Part shown: positions 62,801 to 64,000 of the stretch, one piece after another | Position numbering within the stretch: the stretch's first letter is position 1 | How the letters are laid out: every line of letters starts with the position of its first letter | Origin: Colius striatus | Taxonomy: Eukaryota > Chordata > Aves > Coliiformes > Coliidae | Direction of reading: 5' to 3' | Assembly (NCBI RefSeq): GCF_028858725.1 | Contig: NC_084760.1 | Coordinates: 79,056,367-79,120,366, forward strand | Length of the DNA: 64,000 nucleotides | Position numbers and translations under genes: made by a program | The notes under the pieces: generated by a model | Seen by the model: only the letters and a program-made list of their open reading frames with translations | Told to the model about the DNA's origin: nothing | The model's database searches: none

Positions 62801-64000
62801 TCTGATCTGAAGAAAAAGATAAAGTTGATATGATTCCACATTGCAAATCTGAAGAAAGCGATAGTATTGTCATAGCACAATGTTAGATATTACCTACAAT
62901 GCACGTAAATAATAATATCCTTCAGGAATTGGTGGAAATTAGGTACATCAGAACTTTCAAATTTTTTCCTACTGTCCTCTTGCACTCTGTTAATATTTCA
63001 GCCTTTTTTCTGTCTTTTAAATAGGAGACTACACATCTTTGTGAAACAATTTGAAGACTTTGCAGAGGAATTTCTGATACTGAGATTTTTATATTTTTTT
63101 AAAGTGTAGAGATGTGTACACTTGGGAATATGAATAATTTACCTTTGACTTGAAGGTCACAACTTTGTAAACTCAGCTAGGAACTCCACTGACTTACCTA
63201 GTTTAAATGCATTGCATTTTTTTTGCAGTTCATTGTATGAATTGTTGGAGAAGGCTTTAAATTGAAACTCTATCTGTGCTTCTGTGTCAGAGCCTGAATG
63301 TTTTGTAATAGTAAGAAACTACTTTATCACTGTATTTTTCCTGTTTTCCCCTCTTAAGTATTTGTGATTTTCTCTGGCCTTCAGTGTCTTTATATATTTA
63401 AAATACACAAAGTGCTTCAGCCATAGAGTTTTAAAAGAATGCTTTAGTGAAACCATTGAAGAAAATAATAAATCAAGACACAGCTACTTCATTGGGATGC
63501 ATCGACCTATGTTTTTTCCATCCTGGAAAGATGCCAGGAGGACATTGCACTAGTGCACTGTGCTGTGCATAAAGTTTACTCTCCATTTCATTTCAAATTG
63601 AGGTCAGGATGATGAGGTCCTTAAGAATGTATGATTCACTAAGTGAAGCATGATTTTCAGCAGCTTACCAAAGTCTTGCAGTGATAAGCAGTGCTTAAAT
63701 TGTTTGTGGTGAAAATAAGAGATCCAAAACCAGAATACTCGTATATTTTTCAAGCAGAAAACCCCTGTAGTAATAATTTAAAAAGAATCTTACCGATGAC
63801 AGTTTTCTAATTGAACTAGAATTCTTGTTATGTGTATGTGGGTATAGAACAGCTAACGAACAGAGGACATTGACTGCATTTGTGGGATATTTAATAAGTT
63901 TGCTTAAAAATCTGTTTCCGAGTGTATGTGAATGTTTCTGGTTGCCGAGTTCTCTACAGATTCACCTGCCTTTGCCATACTCTGCTTCTGCTCTTTTATT

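Larger units (their letters stand above)
39528..64000 (+). other. ZFAND3: ZFAND3 intron 1 (5' part, continues past the window)
   Basis: No frame in this 24.5 kb encodes the next part of ZFAND3 (the segment with the remaining A20-finger cysteines), so intron 1 runs past the right edge. Outside the CpG island and repeats the DNA is AT-rich, with many T-runs of ten or more on the sense strand (for example 40510-40525, 43964-43978, 45406-45419, 49152-49171) and fewer A-runs. Three CR1 copies and one solo LTR are inserted in it. I see no embedded gene or structured RNA gene. Confidence 0.85.
54291..64000. other. Intron sequence to the right edge, no recognised gene
   Basis: No exon, RNA gene or transposon is recognised. 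Small features are an 11-T/11-A palindrome (54922-54943), an ATTT repeat (about 55226-55241), a perfect hairpin (59282-59302), and a C-rich stretch (59851-59887). The ZFAND3 intron is still open at the edge. Confidence 0.6.

Noticed and set aside
40061..64000. Search for ZFAND3 exon 2
   Set aside because: No frame encodes the expected continuation with the remaining A20-finger cysteines, so exon 2 lies outside the window.
1..64000. tRNA or rRNA genes, CRISPR arrays, bacterial operons or a novel multi-gene system
   Set aside because: No tRNA B-box in a cloverleaf context, no regularly spaced direct repeats and no gene cluster were seen. The DNA is vertebrate intergenic and intronic sequence.

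Overview
The window is nuclear DNA from a bird. Six CR1 LINE remnants and three LTR-type sequences of kinds I know from bird genomes are interspersed through it, and most of it is non-coding. The species cannot be told from the sequence. The LTR types suggest a neoavian bird, but that is inference.

The only gene I can support is the first coding exon of ZFAND3 (AN1-type zinc finger protein 3, also called TEX27), on the + strand at 39457-39527. It encodes the first 23 residues plus two bases of codon 24 and ends at a consensus GT donor. It sits inside a 1.7 kb CpG island (about 38350-40060) that acts as promoter. Everything from 39528 to the right edge is the start of a long first intron; no second ZFAND3 exon is visible, so the gene continues beyond the window.

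Positions 1-38350 show no exon I can recognise. They look like upstream intergenic DNA (in human the next gene on that side is MDGA1, transcribed away; that is background knowledge, not seen here). This part holds CR1 copies at 7700, 9414 (nested in a minus-strand LTR, 9153-9705) and 16514 (keeping a broken reverse-transcriptase C-terminus), a second minus-strand LTR-like unit at 25031-25533, a long CTTT/CTTC tract at 30214-30339, and several old MIR/L2-type remnants.

The intron (39528-64000) is AT-rich, with many T-runs on the sense strand. It holds an ancient turtle-type CR1 (45480), two younger CR1 tails (46879, 52843), a nearly complete 994 bp solo LTR in sense orientation with its own polyadenylation signal (53297-54290), and a minus-strand G-quadruplex candidate (59851-59887). 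I found no tRNA, rRNA, CRISPR array or novel multi-gene system. The strongest leads are the sense LTR in the intron, the unusually far upstream reach of the CpG island, and the reading frame that stays open 156 codons upstream of the ZFAND3 start.
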